Of a DNA stretch of 64,000 nt, positions 24,120 to 33,434 are shown piece after piece. Position 1 is the first letter of the stretch; the number at the start of each line of letters is the position of its first letter. A program made the position numbers and the translations under genes. Location: the NCBI GenBank assembly GCA_036389135.1, contig DASVQP010000044.1, positions 1-64,000 on the forward strand, written 5' to 3'. This stretch comes from Longimicrobium sp. Its GTDB lineage: Bacteria; Gemmatimonadota; Gemmatimonadetes; Longimicrobiales; Longimicrobiaceae. The notes below the pieces were generated by a model. The model did not search any database. It saw only the letters and a program-made list of their open reading frames with translations, and was not told where the DNA came from.

Positions 24120-26560
24120 GGCTCGTTTCCCTCAAGCTGCGCAACTTCCGCCAGCACGCGCGCACGGACATCGCCTTTCGCCCGGGGCTCACCGGCATCA
24201 TCGGTCCGAACGGGGCGGGAAAGAGCACGATCCTGGAGGCGATCGCCTGGGCCGTGTACGGCGCGGCGGCGGCGCGCGGCACCAACGACACCATCCGCTT
24301 CGCGCGCGCGGGGCAGGGCGCGCGGGTGGAGGTGGAGCTGCAGTTCGAGCTGGGCGGCCACGAGTACCGCGTGGTGCGCACGCTCAGCAAGGCGGAGGTC
24401 TTCCTGGATGGCGGCGTGGCCCCGGTGGCGGCCACGCTCGGCGGCGCGACGGCGTACTTGCAGGGGCGCCTGGGGATGTCGCGCGAGGAGTTCTTCAACA
24501 CCTACTTCACGGGGCAGAAGGAGCTCGCCTTCCTCGCCACCATGGGGCCGGCGGACCGCGGGCGCTTCCTCAGCCAGGTGCTGGGATACGAGAGGCTGCG
24601 CCGCGCGCAGGAGCTGGCCCGTCTCCGCCGCAACGAGCTGCGCACCGAGATCCGCGCCCTGCGCGCCGCCCTGGGCGACCGTGGCGAGATCGTGGCCGCC
24701 CGACAGGGAGCCGAGCGCCGCGTTGCCGAAGCGCTCGAAGCCCTGCGCGCCGCCGAGCGTGAGGCGGAGGACGCCCGCGCCGCGCTCAAGCTGGTCGCAC
24801 CGCGCTGGGCCGCCGCGCAGGCCGCCCGCGAGCGCTTCCGCGAGCTGACCCACACCGCCGACGCCGCCCTCCGCGACCGCGACGCCGCCCGCCGCGACGC
24901 CGCCCGGGCGGAGGGCGAGCTGGCCGCCGTCGCCGGTGCCGAGACGGATCTCGCACCGCTGCGCGAGCAGCTCGCCGTGCTCCCCGCGCTCACCGAGGAG
25001 GGCACCCGCCTCTCCGACCTCGCGCGCCACGCCGAGCGCCGCAAGTCGCTCGTGGCGCAGATCGCGGACGCGGTGGGGGAGACGCAGCGCACCGTCGCGC
25101 GGCTGGCCAAGCTGGACACCGCCCCCGAGCTGGAGCGCCGCTACGCCACCGAGCTCGAGCAGCTCCGCGCCCGCCGCGCCGAGGTGGACACGGAGCTGGA
25201 GGAGAGCAAGACCACCTGGCTGCGCGACCGGCAGGACGCGGAGACCAAGCTCGGCGGCTACCGCGATCGCGGCGCCGAGCTCAAGGAGCAGATCCGCTCC
25301 ATCAAGGAGCTGGGCGCTGATGGCACGTGCCCCACGTGCGGGCGCCCCGTCGGAGCGGACTACGAACGCCTCCTGGAAGAGCTCGAAGAGCAGTGGATCT
25401 CCGTCGTGCAGGACGGAAAGTGGTGGTCGTCGCGCTTCGACCAGCTCAAGGACAAGCCGGAGGAGGTCGCGGCGCTGGAGGCGCTGACGCACGACCTTTC
25501 CCGCCAGGTGGAGGACCGCACGCAGAAGCACACCCGCTGCCAGGCCGCCCTCCAGGAGCGCGAGGGGCTGCTCAAGGAGCGCGCCCAGCGCGAGGCCCGG
25601 CACGCGGAGCTGACCGCCGAGCTGGCCGCGACTCCCGCCGGCTACGACGCCGCGCGCCACAAGGAGGTTGAGGCGCGCATGCGCGAGCTGCGCGAGGTGG
25701 AGAAGCGTGCCGCGCGGCTGGAGGAGACCGCCCGTCGCCGCGCGGACTGGGAGCGCGACCGCGCCGAAGCCGCCGCCCGCGAGGCCGCCGCCGAAGCGCG
25801 CGCAAAGGCCGCCGCGGCGGAGCGCGAAGCCCTCGGCTTCTCCGAAGAGGCGTTCGAGGCCTCCCGCGCCGACTACACCACGGCGGACGGCCGCGCCCGC
25901 GCCGCCGACCTGCGCGCCGCCACCCTGCGCGGCGACGTGAACACGGCCGAGCAGGCGTTCCAGGCGGCGCGCCACGCGGAGGACGAGTACAACCGCCGCG
26001 CGGCCGAGGTGGAGACGCAGGAGACCGACCTCCGCTACCACGACGAGCTGGACGCCGCCTACACCGACCTCCGCCAGGAGCTCAACGATCAGGTGCGCCC
26101 GGAGCTCTCCGAGATCGCCTCCGCCTTCCTCGCGCAGCTCACGGACGGGCGCTACACGGCGATGGAGATCGACGAAGGCTACAACATCATGGTGCTGGAC
26201 GAGGGCGAGGAGAAGCCGGTGATCTCCGGTGGCGAAGAGGACGTCGCCAACCTGGTCCTGCGCCTCTCGCTCTCGCAGATGATCGCGGAGCGCGCCGGCC
26301 ACCCGCTCTCGCTGCTGATCCTGGACGAGGTGTTCGGATCGCTGGACGTGGCGCGCCGCGACAACGTCGTGCAGCTCCTGCACGCGCTGGAAGGCCGCTT
26401 CGAGCAGGTGATCCTGATCACCCACATCGACGGCATCCGCGAGAGCCTGGACCAGGTGCTCCGCGTGGACTTCGACGAGCGCGCCGCCACCTCCATCGTC
26501 CGCGAGGACAACGTCGACGGCAGCGCGGAGATGCCGGAAACCCCGATGGCGGCGGACTGA
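24116..26560 (+). CDS. sbcC: Exonuclease subunit SbcC
   Basis: An 814-residue Rad50-type SMC ATPase, shorter than E. coli SbcC (about 1,050). The N-terminal Walker A is GPNGAGKST (about 34-42) and the Q-loop region is YFTGQKELAFL. Two long coiled-coil arms flank the zinc hook CPTC at residues 405-408, by which two molecules join. The C-terminal lobe carries the signature ISGGEEDVANLVLRLSLSQ, Walker B LLILDEVFGSLD and the D-loop. It tethers DNA ends and drives SbcD. The four-base overlap with sbcD gives coupled translation. High Arg/Ala content in the arms reflects the GC-rich genome. Confidence 0.93.
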   Translation: MRLVSLKLRNFRQHARTDIAFRPGLTGIIGPNGAGKSTILEAIAWAVYGAAAARGTNDTIRFARAGQGARVEVELQFELGGHEYRVVRTLSKAEVFLDGGVAPVAATLGGATAYLQGRLGMSREEFFNTYFTGQKELAFLATMGPADRGRFLSQVLGYERLRRAQELARLRRNELRTEIRALRAALGDRGEIVAARQGAERRVAEALEALRAAEREAEDARAALKLVAPRWAAAQAARERFRELTHTADAALRDRDAARRDAARAEGELAAVAGAETDLAPLREQLAVLPALTEEGTRLSDLARHAERRKSLVAQIADAVGETQRTVARLAKLDTAPELERRYATELEQLRARRAEVDTELEESKTTWLRDRQDAETKLGGYRDRGAELKEQIRSIKELGADGTCPTCGRPVGADYERLLEELEEQWISVVQDGKWWSSRFDQLKDKPEEVAALEALTHDLSRQVEDRTQKHTRCQAALQEREGLLKERAQREARHAELTAELAATPAGYDAARHKEVEARMRELREVEKRAARLEETARRRADWERDRAEAAAREAAAEARAKAAAAEREALGFSEEAFEASRADYTTADGRARAADLRAATLRGDVNTAEQAFQAARHAEDEYNRRAAEVETQETDLRYHDELDAAYTDLRQELNDQVRPELSEIASAFLAQLTDGRYTAMEIDEGYNIMVLDEGEEKPVISGGEEDVANLVLRLSLSQMIAERAGHPLSLLILDEVFGSLDVARRDNVVQLLHALEGRFEQVILITHIDGIRESLDQVLRVDFDERAATSIVREDNVDGSAEMPETPMAAD

Positions 26561-26567
26561 CACCGCG

Positions 26568-26668
26568 GGGATGAGGGGATGGGGGATGGGGGTGGGAACA
26601 TCGCGGTGTTCTCTTCACCCCTCGCCCCGCCCTCCCCTCATCCCTCATCCCTTCATCCCTGATCCCTG
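26568..26668. repeat. CATCCC/GGGATG inverted repeat
   Basis: A GGGGATGAGGGGATGGGGGAT arm is followed by a CCCTCATCCCTCATCCCTTC arm with about 45 bases between them. It fills the gap between sbcC and trpE. Related CATCCCT strings lie at 51698-51751 and, on the other strand, 18805-18838. Confidence 0.6.
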
Positions 26669-26678
26669 TAGTCCCCCC

Positions 26679-28172
26679 ATGCCGCTGTCCCCTACGTTCG
26701 ATGAATTCCGCGCGCACGCACGCGAGGCCACGCTCGTCCCCGTGTCGCTCGACTTCCTGTTCGACACGGAGACGGCGGTCTCGGCCTACCACAAGCTGGC
26801 GCGGCCTCCGTTCGGGTTCCTGCTGGAGTCGGTGGTGGGGGGCGAGACGTGGGCGCGGTACACCTTTCTGGGGACGCAGCCGCGTGGCGCGTGGAAGCTG
26901 ACCGGCGACCGCATCCACCGCTGGACACCCGCAAAGGGGTGGGAAGACACCGGCCCCTCCGACGACCCGCTCGGCGACTTCGACCGCCTCCTGCGCGCGC
27001 ACGTGCCCGCGCAGGTGCCGGGGCTGCCGCGCTTCTGGGGCGGGGCGGTGGGCTTCTTCGGCTACGACACGGTGCGGCTGATCGAGCGCCTCCCCGCCGC
27101 GCCGCCCGGGGACCTGGGGCTGCCGGACGCCCTCTTCATGCTCACCGGCACCGTGGTGGCGGTGGACAACCTCTTCGGCCGCGCGCACTCCATCTCCGCG
27201 GTGGAAACGGCGGGGGCGGATGACAAGGAGCTGCGCCGCCGCTACGACGCCGCCGCCGGCGAGGTGCTCGACATCGTCATGCGCCTGCGCGAGGGGCGCG
27301 GGCCGGAGCCGCTCACCCTGGCCCCGCCCGCCGCCGCGGACCCGGAGTTCGAGAGCACCATGACGCGCGCCGAGTACGAAGACGGCGTGCGCCGCGTGCA
27401 GGAGTACATCCGCGCGGGCGACGCCTTCCAGGTGGTGCTCTCCCAGCGGCTCACCGTGCCGCTCGCCGTGCCCGCTTTTGACCTGTACCGTGCGCTCCGC
27501 ACCCTCAACCCTTCGCCCTACCTGTTCTACCTGGAGCTGGACGGCTTCCAGCTCGTGGGCTCCTCGCCGGAGACGATGGTGAGGCTGGAGGACGGGCGCG
27601 TGACGGTGCGGCCCATCGCCGGCACCCGCCGCCGCGGCCGCGACGCGGAGGAGGACGCGAGGCTGTCGGCGGAGCTGCTGGCGGACACCAAGGAGCAGGC
27701 GGAGCACCTGATGCTCCTGGACCTGGGGCGCAACGACGTGGGGCGCGTCGCCCGCTACGGCACCGTGCGCGTGCCGGCGCGCATGGCGGTGGAGCGGTAC
27801 TCGCACGTCCTCCACCTGGTCTCCACCGTGGAGGGGGAGCTGCGCCCGGGGCTCAGCGCGGTGGACGTCTTCCGCGCCTCCTTTCCCGCGGGAACCGTGA
27901 GCGGCGCCCCCAAGGTGCGCGCCATGGAGATCATCGACGAGCTGGAGCGGTCGCGGCGCGGCCCGTACGCGGGCGCGGCCGGCTACTTCGCCTACGGCGG
28001 GCACGCCATGGACACCGCCATCGCCATACGCACGGTGGTGGCGCAGGGCGGGCGCGCGCACGTGCAGGCCGGCGCCGGGCTGGTGGCCGACAGCGACCCC
28101 GCTGCCGAGTACGAGGAGACCCTCAACAAGGCCCGGGCCCTCCTGCGCGCAATCCAGACCACGGGAGGATGA
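26679..28172 (+). CDS. trpE: Anthranilate synthase component I
   Basis: A 497-residue enzyme that turns chorismate into anthranilate in tryptophan synthesis, using ammonia from a TrpG partner. The tryptophan-inhibition site is present as LLES (48-51). The chorismate-binding core shows AGDAFQVVLSQRL (about 245-257), PSPYLFYLE, GSSPETMVR, PIAGTRRRG (about 312-320), DLGRNDVGRV, and FPAGTVSGAPKVRAMEIIDELE (about 405-426), the order expected for TrpE. PIAGT separates it from PabB, although overlap in function is possible. trpG and other trp genes are not in the window. ATG at 26679 is chosen as the family N-terminus; there is no strong ribosome binding site. Confidence 0.9.
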   Translation: MPLSPTFDEFRAHAREATLVPVSLDFLFDTETAVSAYHKLARPPFGFLLESVVGGETWARYTFLGTQPRGAWKLTGDRIHRWTPAKGWEDTGPSDDPLGDFDRLLRAHVPAQVPGLPRFWGGAVGFFGYDTVRLIERLPAAPPGDLGLPDALFMLTGTVVAVDNLFGRAHSISAVETAGADDKELRRRYDAAAGEVLDIVMRLREGRGPEPLTLAPPAAADPEFESTMTRAEYEDGVRRVQEYIRAGDAFQVVLSQRLTVPLAVPAFDLYRALRTLNPSPYLFYLELDGFQLVGSSPETMVRLEDGRVTVRPIAGTRRRGRDAEEDARLSAELLADTKEQAEHLMLLDLGRNDVGRVARYGTVRVPARMAVERYSHVLHLVSTVEGELRPGLSAVDVFRASFPAGTVSGAPKVRAMEIIDELERSRRGPYAGAAGYFAYGGHAMDTAIAIRTVVAQGGRAHVQAGAGLVADSDPAAEYEETLNKARALLRAIQTTGG

Positions 28173-28189
28173 GAAAGGAGCGCCGCGGG

Positions 28190-28537
28190 TTGACAGATTC
28201 GAACGTCCGTTCTATAACTCAAGCCCGTGGCATCTACTCACCTGCTCCTTAACTGTCCGGAAACCGTAGTCCGCCGCACCCATGAACGACGGGCGGCTCG
28301 TGAGAATGCGATCCTGTCGCATCTTCGCGTGTTGATACGTTGTATGGGTGTCTACCCCTCCCCCCAACCCTCCGCCAGGAGGTGCCTTGCCCACGCAGCA
28401 TGCCCACGCTGGTCCCTCGACGCCCGCCCCAGTGTAGCCGGCGGCGGCACGGGGGAAGTCCCACCGGAGTCCGGCGCGGTGCCGGGCCCGCCCAAACGAC
28501 TGCCGGCGTCTCGCCGGCAAGTTCCCGGAGGAAGTGC
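28190..28537 (+). promoter_or_regulatory. Promoter and long structured leader of susC copy 1
   Basis: TTGACA (28190-28195) and TATAAC (28213-28218) are 17 bases apart, a near-consensus sigma-70 promoter. The leader runs about 313 nt to the ATG at 28538. Elements shared with the leader at 36329 are: ATGCGA-TCCTG-TCGCAT (28306-28322); CGTGTTGATACGTTGTATG; a CCTCC...GGAGG hairpin; and a region TTGCCCACGCAGCATGCCCA. A TGCCGGC-GTCTC-GCCGGCA hairpin (28501-28519) directly precedes TTCCCGGAGGA, the ribosome binding region. Long conserved non-coding leaders suggest post-transcriptional control. Confidence 0.7.
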
Positions 28538-31500
28538 ATGAGACAAACTCGTTGGCTGCTCGCGGCGGCTGTCGCCGCGGCCGCGGCGTCCTCACCGGTG
28601 GCGGCGCAGGAGCCGGCCACGGTGACCGGACGCGTGACCAACGCGGCAGGCGCTCCGGAGAGCGCCGTGACCGTGCGCATCAGCGCCCTCGCCGCCGGCA
28701 CCACCACGGCGCCCGACGGCACGTACCGCCTGGTGGTCCCCGCGTCGCGCCTGCAGACGGCGCGCCAGGTCACCATCACCGCTTCGCGCGTGGGGCTCGC
28801 CTCCTCGTCCCGCACGGTGACGCTCAGCGCGGGCGCCACCCTCACGCAGAACTTCCAGCTCGGCGCGGACGTGCTGCAGCTGGAGGGGATCGTGGCCACC
28901 GGGCAGGGGACCACCACCACCCGCGAGCGCGCCACCACCGCTGTCAGCTCGGTGCGGGCGCAGGAGATCACCCAGTCGCGTGAGACGAACGTCGTCTCGG
29001 CGCTGGCCGGCAAGGCGCCCAACGTGCTCGTCAGCAGCACCTCGGGCGACCCGGGCGCGGGCGCGTACATCCAGATCCGCGGCGCCGCGTCGGTCGAGGG
29101 CGGCACGCAGCCGCTCTTCGTGGTGGACGGCACGCAGATCGACAACGGCTCGTACAACTTCGGCGGCGAGTCCAACACCGCGGGTACCGTGCTCACCAAC
29201 CGCGCGGCCGACATCAACCCGGCCGACATCGACCGCGTCGAGATCCTCAAGGGTGCGGCGGCCACCGCGCTGTACGGCGCGCAGGGCGCCAACGGGGTGG
29301 TGCTGATCACCACCAAGACCGGCCGCTCCGGCGCCACGCGCGCCACCTTCACCAGCCAGTACTCGAGCGACGACGTCAACCGCGTCCACCCGCTTCAGCA
29401 GCAGTACGGGCAGGGGCTGGACGGCGACGCCGTGAACCCGAGCACCGGCGCGCCGGTCGCTCCGGGGCAGCTGCTCTCGCCGGGCAACCGCACCTCGTGG
29501 GGCCGCGCGCTTCCCGAGGGGACCGACACGTACGACCACGCGCGCGAGGTGTACCGCCGCGGAAACCGCCTGGAGAACACCATGACGGTGTCCGGCGGCA
29601 CCGAGCGCACCACCTACTTCCTGTCGCTGGGCCGCCTGGACCAGCAGGGCGTGGTGGTGGGTCCGCAGGGGTACGACCGCACGTCGGTGCGCCTGAAGGC
29701 CACCCAGATGCTGCGCGGCGACCTCAAGGTGGGCGGCAACCTGGCCTACACGCGCAGCGGCGGCGACTTCGTGCAGACTGGCTCCAACATCTCGGGGATC
29801 CAGCTGGGCGCGCTCCGCACCCCGCCGGAGTTCAACAACTGCCGCAGGGACAGCGGGTTTGACTGCTACCGCAACCCGCTTGGCTTCCACCACGCCTACC
29901 GCGGGCAGGGGATCGAGTCGATCAACGAAGCGCCGATCTACGACAACCCGTTCTGGGTGGCCAACGAGCTGACCAACCGGTCGGAAGTGGACCGCAGCTT
30001 CGGCAACGTGAACCTGGAGTACACCCCGGCCAGCTGGCTGCGGGTCAACTACATCCTGGGCGCCGACTTCGGGGCCGACGACCGCCTGCAGATCTTCCCG
30101 AAGCAGACGGCGGCGCAGCCGGTGGGACAGATCACCCGCGCCACGATCACCAACCGCATCATCGACAGCAACCTGACCGCGACCGCCAGCTGGAACCTGG
30201 GCGAGCGGGTGGTCGGGAGCACGACGGTGGGGCAGAGCCTCCAGCAGCAGAGCTTCGCCCGCAACCAGACCATCGGTGTGGGGCTGATCCTTGGCGCGGA
30301 GCAGACGGACTACTCCGTTTCGCGCACCGGTGACGAGTTCCGCTACGAGACGCGCAACGACGGATACTTCGGCACCACGCAGGTGACGTTCGCGGACCAG
30401 CTCACCCTGAACGCGAGCGGCCGCTTCGACGGCGCCTCGACCTTCGGCGGCGACGGCAAGCGCTTCTTCTACCCGGGCGTCGGCGCGGCGTGGACCTTCT
30501 CGCGCCTCCCGATCTTCGACAACGTCGGCTTCCTGGACCAGGGCAAGCTGCGCGTGTCGTACGGCGTCAGCGGCCGCGAGCCCCCGGTGTACTCGAACGT
30601 GACCGGCTTCAACGTCGGCACCTTCGACGACTCGTACGTGGGCGACGGCCTGTCCAGCACCTACCTGGGCAACGAGGGCGTCTTCACCAACACGGTGCTC
30701 GGCAACACCAACATCCGCCCGGAGCGCAAGTCCGAGCTGGAGGGAGGCTTCGACCTCGCCGTGCTCGACAACCGCGTGGCGTTCGGCTTCACGTACTACA
30801 CCCGCAAGACCACGGACGCCATCCTCGCGGTGCCGGTGGCCGCGTCTACCGGGTTCGAGTTCAAGTACGAGAACGCGGCCGAGTTCGACAACAGCGGGAT
30901 CGAGATGACGCTGGACCTGCAGCCGGTGCGGGCCCGCAACTTCTCGTGGTCGGTGAACGCCAACTGGGCCAAGAACAACAGCTGCGTCAAGAACCTGGCT
31001 GGCGCGGAGCACCTCTTCCTGGCCGGCTTCAGCGGCGGCAACTCGATCGACGTGGTGGGCCCTGACCACCAGGATCCGCTCAACACCGGATGCCGCCCCT
31101 TCGGCCTGATCTTCGGCAGCGACTTCGTGCGCTTCGGCCGCGGGATCCAGCTGAACGGCGTGGACATCGACGAGCAGTTCAAGGGCACGCCGGGCGCGCT
31201 TTACATCGGCGCCACCGGCTTCCCCGTGCCGGACCCTGACTACCGCATCCTGGGCGACCCGAACCCGGACTGGACGGCCGGCATCCGCAACTCGCTGCAG
31301 ATCGGGCAGCACCTTACGATCAGCGGGCTGCTGGACATCAAGCACGGCGGCGACATGTGGAACGGCACGCGCGGCGCCCTCTACACGTTCGGCACGCACG
31401 AGGAGACGCTGGCCTGGCGCGGCGCCGGCAAGGACACGTCGTGGGTGGGCGGCGCCGGCCCGGGCTGCCCGAACGGCGTCTGCAAGACGGTGAAGCTCAA

Positions 31501-31807
31501 CCGCTTCTGGGGCAACGGCGTGGGCGGCGGCTTCGAAGGGCCGACCTCGCAGTTCGTGGAAGACGCGGGCTTCGTGAAGCTGCGCGACGTCTCGGTAGGG
31601 TACAGCTTCACGCAGCCGTGGGTGCGCCGCCTGGGCACCAGCGCGGTGGACCTCACGGTGAGCGGCCGCAACCTCAAGACCTGGACGGATTACCGGGGCC
31701 TGGACCCCGAGTCGAACCTGACGGGGCAGAGCACGGGTCGCGGGATCGATTACTTCAACAACCCGCAGACTCGCTCGTACGTAATCACCGTCAACCTGAC
31801 TCGCTAA
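28538..31807 (+). CDS. SusC-type TonB-linked outer-membrane receptor, copy 1
   Basis: A 1,089-residue outer-membrane beta barrel that should import a ligand captured by its SusD partner, driven by TonB. The signal peptide ends at about VAAQ (23-26). Residues about 27-110 are the carboxypeptidase-regulatory-like domain typical of SusC (VTGRVTNAAGAPESAVTVRI, DGTYRLVVPASR). The plug follows at about 130-240 (VVSALAGKAPNVLV, PLFVVDGTQID, NPADIDRVEILKGAAATALYG, GVVLITTK). The rest is barrel strands ending SYVITVNLTR, with a C-terminal aromatic/hydrophobic strand. The first ~110 codons are nearly the same at DNA level as in the copy at 36675. susD lies 18 bases downstream. Substrate is unknown; no glycosidase or peptidase gene is adjacent. 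Confidence 0.9.
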   Translation: MRQTRWLLAAAVAAAAASSPVAAQEPATVTGRVTNAAGAPESAVTVRISALAAGTTTAPDGTYRLVVPASRLQTARQVTITASRVGLASSSRTVTLSAGATLTQNFQLGADVLQLEGIVATGQGTTTTRERATTAVSSVRAQEITQSRETNVVSALAGKAPNVLVSSTSGDPGAGAYIQIRGAASVEGGTQPLFVVDGTQIDNGSYNFGGESNTAGTVLTNRAADINPADIDRVEILKGAAATALYGAQGANGVVLITTKTGRSGATRATFTSQYSSDDVNRVHPLQQQYGQGLDGDAVNPSTGAPVAPGQLLSPGNRTSWGRALPEGTDTYDHAREVYRRGNRLENTMTVSGGTERTTYFLSLGRLDQQGVVVGPQGYDRTSVRLKATQMLRGDLKVGGNLAYTRSGGDFVQTGSNISGIQLGALRTPPEFNNCRRDSGFDCYRNPLGFHHAYRGQGIESINEAPIYDNPFWVANELTNRSEVDRSFGNVNLEYTPASWLRVNYILGADFGADDRLQIFPKQTAAQPVGQITRATITNRIIDSNLTATASWNLGERVVGSTTVGQSLQQQSFARNQTIGVGLILGAEQTDYSVSRTGDEFRYETRNDGYFGTTQVTFADQLTLNASGRFDGASTFGGDGKRFFYPGVGAAWTFSRLPIFDNVGFLDQGKLRVSYGVSGREPPVYSNVTGFNVGTFDDSYVGDGLSSTYLGNEGVFTNTVLGNTNIRPERKSELEGGFDLAVLDNRVAFGFTYYTRKTTDAILAVPVAASTGFEFKYENAAEFDNSGIEMTLDLQPVRARNFSWSVNANWAKNNSCVKNLAGAEHLFLAGFSGGNSIDVVGPDHQDPLNTGCRPFGLIFGSDFVRFGRGIQLNGVDIDEQFKGTPGALYIGATGFPVPDPDYRILGDPNPDWTAGIRNSLQIGQHLTISGLLDIKHGGDMWNGTRGALYTFGTHEETLAWRGAGKDTSWVGGAGPGCPNGVCKTVKLNRFWGNGVGGGFEGPTSQFVEDAGFVKLRDVSVGYSFTQPWVRRLGTSAVDLTVSGRNLKTWTDYRGLDPESNLTGQSTGRGIDYFNNPQTRSYVITVNLTR

Positions 31808-31825
31808 CCCGGGAGATTCCGCGAT

Positions 31826-33283
31826 ATGACACGCAATAGATGGTTCGGCCGCGCCCTGGGCGCGGCCGCGATCGCCGGCTCGCTCGGGGCGTGCGACTTC
31901 ATCCAGACGACCGAAGTCGACCCCAACACGGTGCCTACGGCGAACGTCGACCAGCACTTCACCTCGGCGCAGGTTTCGGCGTACTTCTTCACCGAGTCGA
32001 ACCTGTCGCGCATCTTCTCGATGTGGCTGCAGCAGATGGCCGGCGTCGGGAGCCAGTACGTCGGCAGCGAGAAGTTCGACACGCCGGTGCAGGAAGACGA
32101 GTTCGACGCCGAGTTCACCAACCTGTACTCGCGCGGCGGGCTGCTGAACATCCGCCAGGGGATCACCAAGGCCGAGGCCGCGGGTGAGACCTCGTACGCG
32201 GGGATACTGCGGGTGATGGAGGCCTTCCACATGGGGCTGGGCGCCAGCATCTGGGGCGACCTGCCGTACTCGGAGGCGGTGAACGCGTCGATCAACACGC
32301 CGAAGCTGGACCCGCAGGAGGCGGTGTACGCCCGCGTGCAGGCCGTGCTGGACAGCGCCATCACGCAGATGGCGGCGAACCAGGGGAACGGCCCGGGAAC
32401 CGCCGACCAGAACTTCGGCGGCAACCTGACGCAGTGGACGGCGGTGGCGCACACGCTGAAGGCGCGCTTCTACCTGCACTGGGAAGAGGCGCAGCGCCCC
32501 GGCTCGCCCAACGCGGCGAAGGCGAACGTAGCCTGCGGCGGCAACTGCCTGGACCGCGCGATCGCCTCGGCCAACCTCGGCATCAAGACCGATGCGGGTA
32601 CGTGGAAGACGATCCACTCGTCGGACGGCAACGAGCGGAACCTGATCTACCGGTTCATCTCCGTGGACCGTCCTGGGTACATCGCGGGCGGCAAGTTCGG
32701 AGTGGACCAGCTGAAGCTCCGCAACGATCCGCGCCTTCCGGTGATCTACAGCCCCGCCACTGCCCAGGGGTTGGCGGGCCAGTACGTCGGCTCCACGCCG
32801 GGCGAGACGGACAAGAACGACCCGGGCGAGAACGCTTCGTCGCTCAGCGCGTCGGGCTACGGGGCCGCGGACTTCTCGCTGCCGATCGTCTCGTGCGCGG
32901 AGAACAACTTCATCCTCGCCGAGGCGCACCAGCGGAAGGGGAGCTTCGGTCCGGCGCAGGCCGCGCTGCTGGCGGGCGTGGCGTGCGAGCAGACGCGCCT
33001 TGGCGTGAGCGGCATTCCGGTGAACGGCACGCTCACGGGCGGCGCGCTCCTGGACGAGATCATGTTCCAGAAGTACTACGCGCTGTTCCTCAACCCGGAA
33101 GTCTACAACGACTACAAGCGGACGTGCCGTCCGTCCGGGCTGATCAGCACCTCCGACGTGGTGGTGGCGGACATGCCGCGCCGCGTGCCGTACGGCGCGA
33201 CGGAACGGCAGACCAACGCCGCGAACATTCCGACGACCGACAAGCAGCCGCTGTTCAACTCGAACGATCCGTTCGACTGCTGA
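31826..33283 (+). CDS. SusD/RagB-type substrate-binding lipoprotein, copy 1
   Basis: A 485-residue surface lipoprotein, partner of SusC copy 1. The signal MTRNRWFGRALGAAAIAGSL ends at lipobox GACD (Cys about 23). The N-terminal helical TPR-like region includes VDPNTVPTANVDQHFTSAQV, ARTL-like helices and the SusD marker WGDLPYSEAVN (about 147-157). The C-terminal half carries NFILAEAHQRKGSFGPAQAALLAGV and LDEIMFQKYYALFLNPEVYNDYKRT, the typical end of SusD/RagB. It would lid the SusC barrel and select ligand. Co-transcribed with susC (18-base gap). Several Cys residues occur in the mature chain, some possibly paired. Confidence 0.9.
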   Translation: MTRNRWFGRALGAAAIAGSLGACDFIQTTEVDPNTVPTANVDQHFTSAQVSAYFFTESNLSRIFSMWLQQMAGVGSQYVGSEKFDTPVQEDEFDAEFTNLYSRGGLLNIRQGITKAEAAGETSYAGILRVMEAFHMGLGASIWGDLPYSEAVNASINTPKLDPQEAVYARVQAVLDSAITQMAANQGNGPGTADQNFGGNLTQWTAVAHTLKARFYLHWEEAQRPGSPNAAKANVACGGNCLDRAIASANLGIKTDAGTWKTIHSSDGNERNLIYRFISVDRPGYIAGGKFGVDQLKLRNDPRLPVIYSPATAQGLAGQYVGSTPGETDKNDPGENASSLSASGYGAADFSLPIVSCAENNFILAEAHQRKGSFGPAQAALLAGVACEQTRLGVSGIPVNGTLTGGALLDEIMFQKYYALFLNPEVYNDYKRTCRPSGLISTSDVVVADMPRRVPYGATERQTNAANIPTTDKQPLFNSNDPFDC

Positions 33284-33337
33284 GCAGGCCCGCCGCCCTC
33301 CCGGCTCTGCCGGGGGTGGCGGCACCGGAACCGCCCA

Positions 33338-33371
33338 CCTGCCACACGCGCTTCGGCGGGCGTGTGGCAGG
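33338..33371. terminator. Strong hairpin after susD copy 1
   Basis: CCTGCCACACGC (33338-33349) pairs with GCGTGTGGCAGG (33360-33371) around a 10-base loop. There is no T tract on the plus strand. It probably ends or stabilises the susCD transcript. Confidence 0.55.
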
Positions 33372-33434
33372 CTTGTTCCAGGAGGTCCGCGCCACGTGCG
33401 CGGCCATCGTCGTCCATTCCAGCACCACGGGACC

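Noticed and set aside
23573-26563. A 996-codon minus-strand frame opposite sbcDC
   Set aside because: Shadow of the SbcC coding sequence: repetitive Leu/Gly/Arg composition, no recognisable domain and no ribosome binding site.
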